64,000 bases of DNA. It comes from Enterococcus sp. BWB1-3. Lineage in GTDB: Bacteria > Bacillota > Bacilli > Lactobacillales > Enterococcaceae. The translations under genes and the position numbers were made by a program. Where the stretch lies: contig NZ_JADOEP010000015.1 of NCBI RefSeq assembly GCF_016745275.1, forward strand, positions 42,063 through 106,062. Reading direction: 5' to 3'. A model generated the notes under the pieces. That model ran no database searches, was not told the DNA's origin, and saw only the letters and a program-made list of their open reading frames with translations. Positions 28,100 to 36,657 of this stretch are shown piece after piece. How positions within the stretch are numbered: the first letter of the stretch is position 1; each line of letters opens with the position of its first letter.

Positions 28100-28537
28100 T
28101 TATTCTTTTACAACAAGCACAGTACAAGGTGCATTCTGGACAACATAGTTCGTTGTTGATCCGACAGTTGTTTCAGTCAGCCGTCCTTTCCCTGTAGCCC
28201 CTATAACGATTAAGTCAATTTTTTCCTCAGTTGGAACCGTTGTTGCGATGTAGTGTTTCGGGTTGCCGATTTCAACAATAGGGGTGACATCAAATAAATT
28301 ATGTTCAGAAGCATAAGCAAGGTGTTTTGCCATTTCGCTTTCAACCAGCTCTTTTTCTTCTTCCAGAACTTTTGAAAAGGCAAAAGAGCTGTGGCTGATG
28401 GCATTTTTATCAATGATCGCCAGGACATATAGTGCAGCACCATTTTGAGCAGCAATTTCAACAGCATGTTTCAAAGCGAGTTCAGAGTTTTTGGAACCAT
28501 CTACGGCGACTAGGATTCTTTCATAGTTTTTCAGCAT
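28100..28537 (-). CDS. Universal stress protein (UspA family)
   Basis: 145 residues starting MLKNYERILVAVDGS, the classical Usp opening, with the ATP-binding pattern GATGKGRLTETTVGSTT near residues 115-131. It is a cytoplasmic, usually dimeric protein of general stress physiology. The start at 28537 is set by AAGGAG 9 bases upstream; the frame is open to 28561, but those extra residues would cover the ribosome site. It is monocistronic. Confidence 0.92.
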   Translation of the reverse strand: MLKNYERILVAVDGSKNSELALKHAVEIAAQNGAALYVLAIIDKNAISHSSFAFSKVLEEEKELVESEMAKHLAYASEHNLFDVTPIVEIGNPKHYIATTVPTEEKIDLIVIGATGKGRLTETTVGSTTNYVVQNAPCTVLVVKE

Positions 28538-28805
28538 GGTACTCATCTCCTTCTTGTTCATTTAAGTATAACATGTACAAAATTTAAAAAGAAATGGAAG
28601 GCTGCTTTATGCCAGATGAAAATGAAGAAATACATGAGCTGCTGACCAGGTGATTGGGTCAGCCTCATTCTATTAACAAAAAATAATTTGAAGCAGTTTT
28701 TGCGTACGTTTATTTATATAGTAAAATGGAAAATAAGAATAATAAGCCAAATAATTATAGTACTTATCGATTAAAAATAAATTTCAGAAAGAGCAGGACC
28801 GTAGA

Positions 28806-29327
28806 ATGAAACTATATTTAAGACAGGCAACACTTGAAGAGCTTCAACAAATCATGACAATTATCGAAACTGCCCGTGTGGAGTTGGCGAACAGAAAAAT
28901 ACCGCAGTGGCAAGCAGGGACCGGACCAAATGAGGAAATGTTGAAAGCAGATATTCTTTCAGAAAATTGCTATGTCCTAATTCTGGAGAGCGAGCTTGTT
29001 GGTATTGGTGTAATTTCTGAGGAAAAAGATCCCGCGTATGAACAGATTAAAAATGGGCAATGGGAGACGAAAGCAGCAGGTTATGCATCCATTCATCGAG
29101 CAGCTGTCAGCAGTGAGCATCAGGGGAAGGGACTGGCTGTTATGATGCTTCGCTTTCTGATAAATGCTGCCGTATTAAAAGGCTTTGTAGATATTCGTAT
29201 TGATACTCACCCTAAAAATGAGATCATGCAGAAGGTCATTCAACGGGCAGGATTTGAGTTTGCTGGGGAGATTGAACTTGAAGTTCCAGATGGAGAAAGA
29301 TACGCATATCAGATTTCACTGAATTAG
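28806..29327 (+). CDS. GNAT family N-acetyltransferase
   Basis: 173 residues with the acetyl-CoA-binding motif in SEHQGKGLAVMMLRFL near residue 104 and a C-terminal NEIMQKVIQRAGFE motif. The N terminus, LRQATLEELQQIMTIIE, is also typical. The acceptor is unknown. It is a single gene; the upstream 240 bases hold its promoter region only. Confidence 0.85.
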   Translation: MKLYLRQATLEELQQIMTIIETARVELANRKIPQWQAGTGPNEEMLKADILSENCYVLILESELVGIGVISEEKDPAYEQIKNGQWETKAAGYASIHRAAVSSEHQGKGLAVMMLRFLINAAVLKGFVDIRIDTHPKNEIMQKVIQRAGFEFAGEIELEVPDGERYAYQISLN

Positions 29328-29386
29328 TTCAAAGGGAAAAGCAGTCTGCTTTCTATGATTAATAGCAGGAACGAAGTAAGGAAATA

Positions 29387-29608
29387 ATGAATGATGATCT
29401 ATATTGTAAACTTTTTATTAATAGCGAGCTAAGCAGACAGAGCGTAATTGAAAGGAGTACAGATTTTCTGAATATGAATTTTTCTGAAGAGCAGATTTTT
29501 AAGAATTAAATACTCTGCATCGAAAGTTGAAAAAATGAGAAATACGATGAGAATCACTTAAAAGAATTTTCTAATGATTTTCTATTCTACCCTTATTATA
29601 TAGTATAG
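29387..29608 (+). pseudogene. Decayed small gene, possibly an immunity-protein relic
   Basis: Frame 1 encodes 40 residues (MNDDLYCKLFINSELS...) to a stop at 29507. A second frame then continues with NEKYDENHLKEFSNDFLFYP up to 29608. The two halves read as one protein broken by a stop and a frameshift. The pattern resembles small immunity-type proteins that accompany polymorphic toxins, a weak assignment made from memory. The rest of the 29328-30041 gap holds only hairpins and the next promoter. Confidence 0.4.
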
Positions 29609-29791
29609 ATAAATTTGACTTTACCCATTTTTCACTAAAAACTCTATTATATCAGTAGTTGTAGATGCTGTTTTCTAAACAGATGAAGTACGCTTCGCAA
29701 TACGGTCAGTTCAATGCTTTTCTGTATTAATTTCAAAAATTTTGAGTAAATTCAAAGAGATAAAGAATGGAAACAACAGTATAAACAAATG

Positions 29792-29809
29792 CTCCAACAA
29801 TTGTTGGAG
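29792..29809. terminator. Perfect 18-bp palindrome, possible terminator
   Basis: CTCCAACAATTGTTGGAG is a perfect palindrome followed by TCTTTGTTGTTGT. It could end transcription from the relic upstream or be an operator. Confidence 0.35.
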
Positions 29810-29921
29810 TCTTTGTTGTTGTAAGGATTTCAATATGCGGTAGTGTGCTGTTTCGAAGGAAAACGTCTCTTTAATGGAGGATATAAGACCTATTAGATCA
29901 ATGATTAACGAGTACTAAAAG

Positions 29922-29959
29922 AAAAATCGGAAAATATTTTTCCGGTTTTTTTCTTTTTT
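29922..29959 (+). terminator. Intrinsic terminator upstream of efaC
   Basis: AAAAATCGGAAAA / TTTTCCGGTTTTT forms a hairpin followed by a T-rich tract. It insulates the metal operon from read-through. Confidence 0.65.
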
Positions 29960-29960
29960 C

Positions 29961-29989
29961 TTGATAAAGATCAAATGCTGTATTATAAT
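29961..29989 (+). promoter_or_regulatory. Promoter of the efaCBA operon
   Basis: TTGATA (29961-29966), a spacer of 17, and TATAAT (29984-29989). The start of transcription would be near 29996, right beside the operator. Confidence 0.85.
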
Positions 29990-30000
29990 AATGTTAATTA

Positions 30001-30020
30001 ATTTTAGGTGTGCCTAAAAT
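30001..30020 (+). promoter_or_regulatory. Metalloregulator operator (MntR/DtxR/EfaR-type palindrome)
   Basis: ATTTTAGG-TGTG-CCTAAAAT is a perfect inverted repeat of 8-base arms, 11 bases past the -10. TTAGG/CCTAA arms are characteristic of DtxR-family operators. A manganese-loaded EfaR-type repressor binding here would shut off efaCBA when Mn is sufficient. Confidence 0.75.
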
Positions 30021-30041
30021 CAAAGAAAGGGCGATGCTTAA

Positions 30042-30782
30042 ATGGATAATAATCTATCAATCAATCATCTAACGATTTCCTATAAAAGAAAAATAGCTGT
30101 TCAAATTGAAAATCTGATTATTACCAAAAATCAGCTGACTGGTATTATCGGACCCAATGGTGCAGGAAAGTCAACGTTGTTAAAAGGAATGCTTGGATTG
30201 ATTCCCATAAACAGAGGAGAAGTAGTCTATAAAAACCAGCCAGTAAGCCGGCAATTAAATAAATTTGCTTATGTGGAACAAAGACAGGAGATTGATTTAT
30301 CCTTCCCGATAGATGTTTTTGGTGTTGTTCTACTGGGCACTTATCCGAAAATCGGTTTAATTAAAAGACCGGGTAAAAAAGAAAAGGAACTGGCGTGGAG
30401 CTGTCTGGAAAAAGTGGGTATGGCTGATTTTGCTCATAATCAGATTGGCGAGTTGTCAGGCGGACAACTACAACGGGTCTTTATTGCCCGGGCATTGGCT
30501 CAGGAAGCAGAATGGATTTTTTTGGATGAACCTTTTGTTGGAATTGATGCTACGAGTGAAAAGATTATTATTGATTTGCTTAAGCAATTAAGAGATGAAG
30601 GAAAATCTATAGTGATTGTCCATCATGATCTTCACAAGGTCAGGGATTATTTCGATCAGCTGGTTTTATTGAATAAGCAGGTCATAGCTTTTGGCTCTGT
30701 CGATCAGGTGTTTGAAGTTGATAATATGAAAAAAACGTATGGAGAAGAAATAGCTGAAATGCTGAAGCTGGGAGGGAAATAG
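30042..30782 (+). CDS. efaC: Manganese/zinc ABC transporter ATP-binding protein (EfaC-like)
   Basis: 246 residues with Walker A GPNGAGKST at 37-45, the signature LSGGQLQR near 140, Walker B WIFLDEPFVGID near 158 and an H-loop in VHHDLHKV. It belongs to the ABC ATPases of Mn/Zn importers. The order ATPase, permease, binding protein equals the enterococcal efaCBA operon. The operator just upstream supports control by metal. Confidence 0.92.
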   Translation: MDNNLSINHLTISYKRKIAVQIENLIITKNQLTGIIGPNGAGKSTLLKGMLGLIPINRGEVVYKNQPVSRQLNKFAYVEQRQEIDLSFPIDVFGVVLLGTYPKIGLIKRPGKKEKELAWSCLEKVGMADFAHNQIGELSGGQLQRVFIARALAQEAEWIFLDEPFVGIDATSEKIIIDLLKQLRDEGKSIVIVHHDLHKVRDYFDQLVLLNKQVIAFGSVDQVFEVDNMKKTYGEEIAEMLKLGGK

Positions 30783-31637
30783 ATGATTAACAATTTTATT
30801 GACGGACTGATGAACTATCAGTTTTTGAAAAATGCTCTCTTTACTTCTGTAATGGTAGGAATCATTGCAGGTGTTATCGGATCATTCATTATTTTGCGGG
30901 GAATGTCTTTGATGGGAGATGCGATTTCTCATGCTGTCCTTCCTGGGGTAGCTGTGTCGTACATGCTCGGTACAAGCTATATTATTGGCGCTACCTTGTT
31001 TGGAATTGGATCAGCTGCCTTGATCGGATTTGTCACAAAACACAGCAGATTGAAAACAGATACGGCGATTGGTATTGTCTTTAGTTCTTTTTTTGCCTTG
31101 GGAATTGTCTTGATTTCATTTGCAAGGAGTGCCACAGATCTTTATCATATTCTATTCGGAAATGTTCTAGCAGTCAGAGATTCAGATATGTATTTAACCG
31201 CAGGTGTCGGTTTTGTAGTTATAGTCGTAGTGTTGTTGTTCTATAAAGAATTAAAAATTACTTCATTTGATCCGATAATGGCTCAGTCTTATGGATTAAA
31301 TGTGAGCTTTATTAATTATCTGCTGATGTTTCTTTTGACTCTTGTGGCTGTTACTTCGCTGCAGACAGTAGGTACAATTCTGGTTATTGCCATGCTGATT
31401 ACTCCGGCTGCAACTGCGTATCAATTAACAAACAGTCTTCCAAAAATGATTGGTCTTTCTGTATTGTTCGGAGTGTTAAGCTCTATCATTGGACTTTTTT
31501 TCAGCTACAGTTATAATCTGCCATCAGGAGCAACCATTGTTTTGACGGCAGCAGTGTTTTTCATTTTAGCATTTGTATTTTCGCCAACGAAAGGAATGAT
31601 TTCCGAATTAAGAAAGGAGCAGCAGGATGAAGCATAA
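30783..31637 (+). CDS. efaB: Manganese/zinc ABC transporter permease (EfaB-like)
   Basis: 284 residues with eight to nine predicted membrane helices of the ABC-3 (ZnuB/MntB) family. Conserved DAISHAVLPGVAV near residue 48 is the family's cytoplasmic motif. The gene starts directly after the efaC stop and overlaps efaA by 11 bases, so the operon is tightly coupled. Confidence 0.92.
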   Translation: MINNFIDGLMNYQFLKNALFTSVMVGIIAGVIGSFIILRGMSLMGDAISHAVLPGVAVSYMLGTSYIIGATLFGIGSAALIGFVTKHSRLKTDTAIGIVFSSFFALGIVLISFARSATDLYHILFGNVLAVRDSDMYLTAGVGFVVIVVVLLFYKELKITSFDPIMAQSYGLNVSFINYLLMFLLTLVAVTSLQTVGTILVIAMLITPAATAYQLTNSLPKMIGLSVLFGVLSSIIGLFFSYSYNLPSGATIVLTAAVFFILAFVFSPTKGMISELRKEQQDEA

Positions 31638-32568
31638 ATTAATTAAAGCAGGATTGGCAGGACTTGCAGCTGTTATGTTCTTAACCGCTTGTGGAAATAA
31701 AGAGGGGAGTAGTAGCCAGGCGGAAGATCAGAATAAACTGACGGTAGTTGCTACAAATTCAATCATTGCGGATATGGCTGATGAAGTCGGGAAGGATTTG
31801 GTATCCATACACAGTATTGTCCCTGTAGGAACAGATCCTCATGAGTATGAACCTCTGCCTGTAGATATTCAAAAGGCCAGTGAAGCAGAAATCGTTTTAT
31901 ATAATGGACTAAACCTGGAGACAGGAAACGGCTGGTTTGAGAAGTTAATGGAAACATCTGGTAAAGAAGAAAATCAGGATTACTTTGCAGTCAGCAAAGA
32001 AGTTTCTCCAATATATTTGACCAGTGAAGGTAATACAGATCAGGAAGATCCGCATGCCTGGCTGTCAATTACAAACGGGATCGCTTATGTCAAAGAAATC
32101 GCAAGAATTTTTGAAGAAAAGGACCCGGAACATGCCTCTGTTTATAGAGAAAATGCGGAAAACTATATTGAGCAGCTGGAAGAACTGAATGAGAAAGCAA
32201 AAAATGAATTTGCTGATATTCCTGAAAGTAAAAAGCTGCTGGTTACCAGCGAAGGAGCTTTTAAGTACTTTTCGAAAGAATATGGACTGAAGGCTGCTTA
32301 TATTTGGGAAATTAATACAGAAAGTCAGGGAACACCGGAGCAGATGAAGTCAATTATTGATACAGTTAAAAAATCAGATGTTCCTGTGCTGTTCGTTGAA
32401 ACCTCTGTAGATGCGAGGAGTATGGAACGACTGTCCAAAGAAACAGGATTGCCGATTCATAGCAAAATATTTACTGATTCCCTTGCGGATAAAGGTAAGG
32501 ATGGTGATACATATTACAGTATGATGGCATGGAATCTTGAGAAGATTCATGAAGGACTGTCGGAATAA
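31627..32568 (+). CDS. efaA: Manganese-binding lipoprotein, endocarditis antigen family (EfaA-like)
   Basis: 313 residues with a lipobox (LTAC, Cys22) and the cluster A-I/LraI substrate-binding fold. Metal-ligand motifs DPHEYEPLP (near residue 77) and EDPHAWLS (near 140) carry the two histidines; an acidic pair comes later. It delivers Mn(II), or less likely Zn(II), to EfaBC on the cell surface. In E. faecalis, EfaA is a surface antigen linked to virulence. Confidence 0.92.
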   Translation: MKHKLIKAGLAGLAAVMFLTACGNKEGSSSQAEDQNKLTVVATNSIIADMADEVGKDLVSIHSIVPVGTDPHEYEPLPVDIQKASEAEIVLYNGLNLETGNGWFEKLMETSGKEENQDYFAVSKEVSPIYLTSEGNTDQEDPHAWLSITNGIAYVKEIARIFEEKDPEHASVYRENAENYIEQLEELNEKAKNEFADIPESKKLLVTSEGAFKYFSKEYGLKAAYIWEINTESQGTPEQMKSIIDTVKKSDVPVLFVETSVDARSMERLSKETGLPIHSKIFTDSLADKGKDGDTYYSMMAWNLEKIHEGLSE

Positions 32569-32593
32569 AAGAAGGGGTAGAAACAACTGAAAA

Positions 32594-32638
32594 ATGATCT
32601 TAGTAAGATGGCATTCATCACTAAGATCATTTTTTTTA
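32594..32638 (+). terminator. Terminator of the efaCBA operon
   Basis: The 11-bp stem ATGATCTTAGT / ACTAAGATCAT is followed by seven T residues. Confidence 0.9.
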
Positions 32639-33118
32639 TCTGTTGCTTAATTATTGTTTTTCAACGACTGCCTGCCAGATGCCCTTAGAACCAGTTCTAA
32701 GGTAAAATGGAGGACGGTGCAGAGATTCAAGCGATTAGTAATGGCGATTTTCCAGGTTGTACAATGCTGGAAAAGGTTACAGAGTTTTCTATTTCCTTGA
32801 AGGGAAAACCTTATATGTATTTTAGAATGGCCAGTCGAAACAGATAAACAGAAATTTAGGAGGGAAAATCATGAGCTTTGATCGTTTGGCAAAAAGCTAT
32901 TATTGTAAAAGTCGGCAGTGAAGAAAATATTTTTTCGATTGTTCCATTATTGCTATCTAAAAAGCTTTAAGAAATTTATCAATGTTTTTCTTTGTTTTAA
33001 GTCACTGCTGAGCCAAAAATTAAACCAGTTTGTTCATCATTGACAATCAAAGATAAGGATGATAGTATTAGTGCCGTTACAAAATATCAAGTTGTTTGAA
33101 GCAGCTTCTTACTTGTAA
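32639..33118. other. Intergenic region with decayed short reading frames
   Basis: I see no intact gene. A 46-codon frame at 32707-32847 (starting MEDGAEIQAIS) and fragments near 32872-32970, the first with a good AGGAGG and an ATG but closed after 16 codons, look like remains of lost genes. The promoter of queT should be near the end of this stretch. Confidence 0.45.
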
Positions 33119-33158
33119 CCTGGGTTCATCAACCATCCCCAGTAAAAAAACTAGGAGA
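33119..33158 (+). ncRNA. Class I preQ1 riboswitch
   Basis: The sequence has stem arms CTGGG / CCCAG, the loop TTCATCAACCAT and the diagnostic A-rich tail TAAAAAAACTAGGAG, which folds back on the stem in the H-type pseudoknot. It directly precedes queT, with the AGGAG of the tail close to the gene's ribosome site. Binding of preQ1 should reduce queT expression, probably at translation. Confidence 0.8.
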
Positions 33159-33172
33159 AAGAAGGAGAAATT

Positions 33173-33688
33173 ATGCAATCATCTGTTTCATCAGGTAAAA
33201 AACTGCGAGTAGTCACACTGAACGCAATTATTATGGCACTGTATTTGGCGTTAACATTGTTTGTTGCTCCTGTTGCTTCCGGTCCGATTCAATTCAGAAT
33301 TTCAGAAAGTCTGAACCATTTGGTCGTTTTCAACAGAAAGTTGATGTGGGGCGTTTTAGGCGGCGTTATTTTTTATAATATTATTTTTGGGTACGGTGTC
33401 ATTGACGCTTTATATGGCGGAGCACAGACTTTCGTTTCTTTAGGTTTGACCGCTTTACTCTATAATAAAGTAAAAAGCGAGAAAATACGACTTGTCTTAA
33501 ATACTTTATTTTTTACAGTATCAATGGTATTTATTGCGGTCATGCTGGTAAATACAGGTGGAGCAGAAAACGGCGGATTCTGGACAACCTATTTGTTTTT
33601 GGCTCTTAGTGAATTTATCGTTATGGCGTTATCAGCACCATTGATGTATTTCTTAAATAAAAAGATCCATTTTGAATCACGAATCTAA
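33173..33688 (+). CDS. queT: Queuosine precursor transporter QueT
   Basis: 171 residues with five to six hydrophobic helices and the QueT-family pattern GPIQFRISESLNHL near residue 45. It is the substrate-binding S component of an ECF transporter for queuine precursors; the shared ECF ATPases and T component are encoded elsewhere. AGAAGGAGAAATT precedes the ATG. The preQ1 riboswitch in its leader agrees with the role. Confidence 0.92.
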   Translation: MQSSVSSGKKLRVVTLNAIIMALYLALTLFVAPVASGPIQFRISESLNHLVVFNRKLMWGVLGGVIFYNIIFGYGVIDALYGGAQTFVSLGLTALLYNKVKSEKIRLVLNTLFFTVSMVFIAVMLVNTGGAENGGFWTTYLFLALSEFIVMALSAPLMYFLNKKIHFESRI

Positions 33689-33734
33689 ACAGATGTGTGA
33701 TGTCAAAGTTTGGATAGGTTTTGAATTTTTAATC

Positions 33735-33778
33735 AAAGGACAGGACAATTAGCAGATTGTTCTGTCCTTTGTTTTTTG
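33735..33778 (+). terminator. Terminator of queT
   Basis: AAAGGACAGGACAAT / ATTGTTCTGTCCTTT stem (one G-T pair) is followed by GTTTTTTG. Confidence 0.85.
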
Positions 33779-34287
33779 TCTGACTGTCTTAAATATTTTT
33801 CTGTCAGTTTTACCTTAGTTTAATAGGCAATTAAAAAAATTTTCCAAGTCACTGTTATTTTAACAAAATCTGCAGTAAATTAGTATTACATGAAACAGTG
33901 GCTGTTCCATAAAAGTGATTGGGTCCTTTTATCCCCAAAAAAAGTTCTTTATACTGAACCTTGCATGACTTATCCAAGACCAATGTAAAGGATTTTTTTG
34001 TCATGGAATAGGTGAAGAGTTTAATGCAACAACAGTGACATTCAGTATAAAATATGAAAGGCTATTTGGTGTTGCGTCTGATTATTTCCCGCTTGCAAAT
34101 AAATCACTTATTGCATATGATAGTGTATTTCGGCTCGTCAACTATTTGCTAGATATTTTTTATTATATTATTATGAAAAATACAGAAAGATTAAAGTTAA
34201 GATATTTCTAATGTTATTTTATAAGTAGTTATTATAGGTTTGCGCGCGACATTATAGTTGCTAAATATAAATATTGGAGGGGTTTAA
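33779..34287. other. Gene-free region before the accessory island
   Basis: No gene is recognised. The AT-rich segment may hold relics: 33899-34016 has loosely complementary TTCCAT/ATGGAA ends. TTATAG at 34251-34256 could be the -10 for the secreted protein, and its ribosome site TTGGAGGGG is at 34274-34282. Confidence 0.45.
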
Positions 34288-34932
34288 ATGAAATTCAAAT
34301 TATCTTCTAAAATATTATTTTTAGGTGTTATTGGTCTATCTGGGTTAATTGTGGGTACGGTTAATGTCAACGCTGCTTCTTTTGAAGATATGAAAGAACA
34401 TGTTGAAGCTGGTGAGGGTCAGGTGTATAATCCAATCTCAAATGAGATTATGGATGAAGAGAAATCGTTAGAGTATGTTCAATATATTGAAGAAGCATTG
34501 GAAGGTTCAAATAGCGAAGAAATCCCAGAAGAAATACAAATAGAAGCTTTTATAGAAACTAAATCTGAGGAATCACCGCAATCAAATGTTGACGATATGT
34601 TCCCACCAATATTAACACGAGGAACAACGCCACCGACTGGGACACCTAGAATTGTGGATGATTTCGTAAAACCATATGAATCAAATCCTTTTTCTGGTAG
34701 TGGTTGGCATTTCAGCGGATTGAGATTTACAGTGAGAAATGTAAAGCTTAACCCATATTTTGGTATAAGAGCACACTTAGATTCATTCAAATTTTTCAAC
34801 GGTATGCATGATGTAGTTGCACCAGTTAGCAATAATTTTACGTATACAGTTTCAAATTTTAGAGGTACGCCATTTATCGGTTATTTTGCTACTTGGAATC
34901 CAGTAACAAATAGTCGTTATCATATCTATTAA
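34288..34932 (+). CDS. Secreted protein of unknown function
   Basis: 214 residues with a clear signal peptide (residues 1-30, ending VNVNAAS, no lipobox Cys). An acidic middle of about 70 residues with many Glu and Ser suggests a propeptide-like or disordered region. A C-terminal domain of about 110 residues is rich in aromatic residues, Pro and Asn (GSGWHFSGLRF, GYFATWNP). No motif identifies it. It is monocistronic behind TTGGAGGGG and lies at the border of the accessory island. A small secreted bacteriocin-like or adhesin-like role is conceivable, but nothing proves it. Confidence 0.7.
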   Translation: MKFKLSSKILFLGVIGLSGLIVGTVNVNAASFEDMKEHVEAGEGQVYNPISNEIMDEEKSLEYVQYIEEALEGSNSEEIPEEIQIEAFIETKSEESPQSNVDDMFPPILTRGTTPPTGTPRIVDDFVKPYESNPFSGSGWHFSGLRFTVRNVKLNPYFGIRAHLDSFKFFNGMHDVVAPVSNNFTYTVSNFRGTPFIGYFATWNPVTNSRYHIY

Positions 34933-35004
34933 TAAATTTCTAATATTAATAAAATCAGAGTGCAGTTAAAAATTGTTCTCTGTTTTTTTTTATTTTTTCA
35001 TTTG

Positions 35005-35964
35005 TCAAATTAAGCTAGACACTATCTCATCATCCATATAACTCAAAAATACTTCCATGGGGGTTCGATAGTTCAGTGATTTCCTTGGAATATGATTCCT
35101 TTTTGAGGCAACCGATTGGACAAATGCCTCATCAACTTCATTGAAATCCATTTGCTTAGGAAGTCCATCCTTTCTAAGCAGTCCATTTGAGTGCTCATTC
35201 AGGCCGCGTTGAGAGGGAGTTCCTAGATCCGCAAAATAGATATTGATGTCTTGCTTATTAGAAATACTCTTCTAATTCGAAAACTCTTTTCCACAATCAA
35301 ACGTAATTGATTTGAAGAGATTTTTAGGAAATGTGCTAAACCATTCGTTCAAGGTTGTTTTGATATCTTTGGCTTTATGTCCATTAGGTTTGAGTGTGAT
35401 GATGGCTTTTGATTGGCGTTCAACTAGCGTAATGACAGCACTTTTATGATGAGCACCCACAATCGTATCGCCTTCTAAATGGCCAAATTCTTCACAAAAA
35501 TGAGGCTATTCCTGTTCTCTTTCGTCAATCGTCCGTCTAAAGGCTTGTTTTCCACGTTTTTCCTTATGACCATTAGGCTTTCGTTTTCCTTTCAACGGTA
35601 GGAAGGAACAATCAAAGAGACCTTTTCTAAACATCCGATAGAGGGTTCGAATCGAGCAGTCAATCGGAAACTCACCACGACCAATCAGAACATCTGGCGT
35701 CCACCCCTGAGTTACTTTCGTCTGAATATAGTCTTTTTGTTCATCAGGTAAAACAATGGACCGACGACCACAACGGGATTTGTGCGTCTTGTATTGTTGG
35801 TAGTATTCGAGCGCAGTATGTCCAGCTGCTAGAAAATGATACACGTTATAGATGGTTTGACGAGCACGTCCTAAGCGTTTAGCAACTTGTGCAACAGGTT
35901 GCTGGGTATTGAAATAAGCTTCTATCATCACGAGTTCATTTGGTGTAAGATGAGTATAGGTCAT
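35005..35964 (-). pseudogene. IS30-family transposase with two in-frame stops
   Basis: The frame would give 319 residues. It has an N-terminal HTH_38 (QPVAQVAKRLGRARQTIYN) and the IS30 DDE core: EGDTIVG, TFDCGKEF and NEHSNGLLR. The chain is interrupted by TAG at 35506-35508 and TAG at 35272-35274 but shows no frameshift. The native stop lies at the IS end. Neither fragment (152 and 62 residues) should be active. Confidence 0.9.
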
Positions 35965-36046
35965 TTGTCTTCACTCCTTATAATTCTTTGGACGGAACTA
36001 TTTTGAGTGTAGCACAAATGACTTATTTAGTTGTCTAGCTTAATTT
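35007..36046 (-). mobile_element. IS30-family insertion sequence (inactive)
   Basis: The element of 1040 bp is bounded by inverted ends AAATTAAGCTAGAC (35007-35020) and GTCTAGCTTAATTT (36033-36046), a perfect 14-bp match. It contains one minus-strand transposase frame. I see no clear target duplication. It sits between the secreted protein and the first toxin cassette. Confidence 0.85.
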
Positions 36047-36261
36047 TACTATCGGCGAATTTTGAATTACAGTCATTTTACAATTAATAAAACTTTGGTG
36101 TATAAAATGGATAATCAAATTTGTACAAAAATATTTACAAGTAATAATGAAAATGAGTTTTTAAAGATAGTATGCCAAAATATTGTATTTAAAAGTAATT
36201 TAACTGATTTAAATTAAATAATCAAAAGGTAGACAGTGATATATTTTCTCGAAGTTTTGTT
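36047..36261. other. Short AT-rich region between the IS and cassette 1
   Basis: A 36-codon frame at 36107-36217 (MDNQICTKIFTS...) is the only coding-like item and may be the tail of a lost immunity gene. The cassette core resumes at about 36258. Confidence 0.35.
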
Positions 36262-36411
36262 GGAGTCCCGACAATAGGAAAAATCTATGATCGAGATGGC
36301 AATGTAATCAACAGTATTCCGGGATACACGAATTATTATGGCAATGTTACGACACAAAATCCAGCAAAAGATGTAGGTAAGGGCATTACATTAGGCCCAC
36401 GCCCAGAGGAT

Positions 36412-36657
36412 ATGGCAGCGGGTGGGATGTATGTTGGTGTATACGAATTTAACCCTAAAGCAGGTTCTAAAATTTTTAGAAAAAATGATAGAAGTAAGAA
36501 AAATACTGGTTATGTACAGGCCGATGGTTCAGTTTGGTCTCAAGATGTTGGTGATAACCATGGTGAAAGTTCTTGGAAACGATATAGGAATAAACGAGAC
36601 TTTGAAAAAGATAGACGGGAAGGGACTTATGATATAGATGGAAAGAGACTTAGATAA
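36412..36657 (+). CDS. Cassette 1: orphan toxin C-terminal fragment (unknown, basic)
   Basis: In-frame conserved core runs from about 36258 (VGVPTIGKIYDRDGNV..., ending ITLGPRPED) into this frame, but an in-frame stop lies at 36205 and no start codon precedes the core. Translation could begin only at the internal ATG 36412 of MAAGGMYVG. The tail after the junction is about 72 residues, Lys/Arg-rich, with GDNHGESSWKRYRNKRDFEKD. It looks like a nucleic-acid-directed toxin domain but is not recognised. The following immunity gene overlaps by 20 bases. It is probably silent unless recombined into an expressed gene. Confidence 0.6.
   Translation: MAAGGMYVGVYEFNPKAGSKIFRKNDRSKKNTGYVQADGSVWSQDVGDNHGESSWKRYRNKRDFEKDRREGTYDIDGKRLR

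Noticed and set aside
35007..36046. IS30 element as an active mobiliser of the toxin array
   Set aside because: Two in-frame stops inactivate the transposase, and only a single copy lies at one side of the array.
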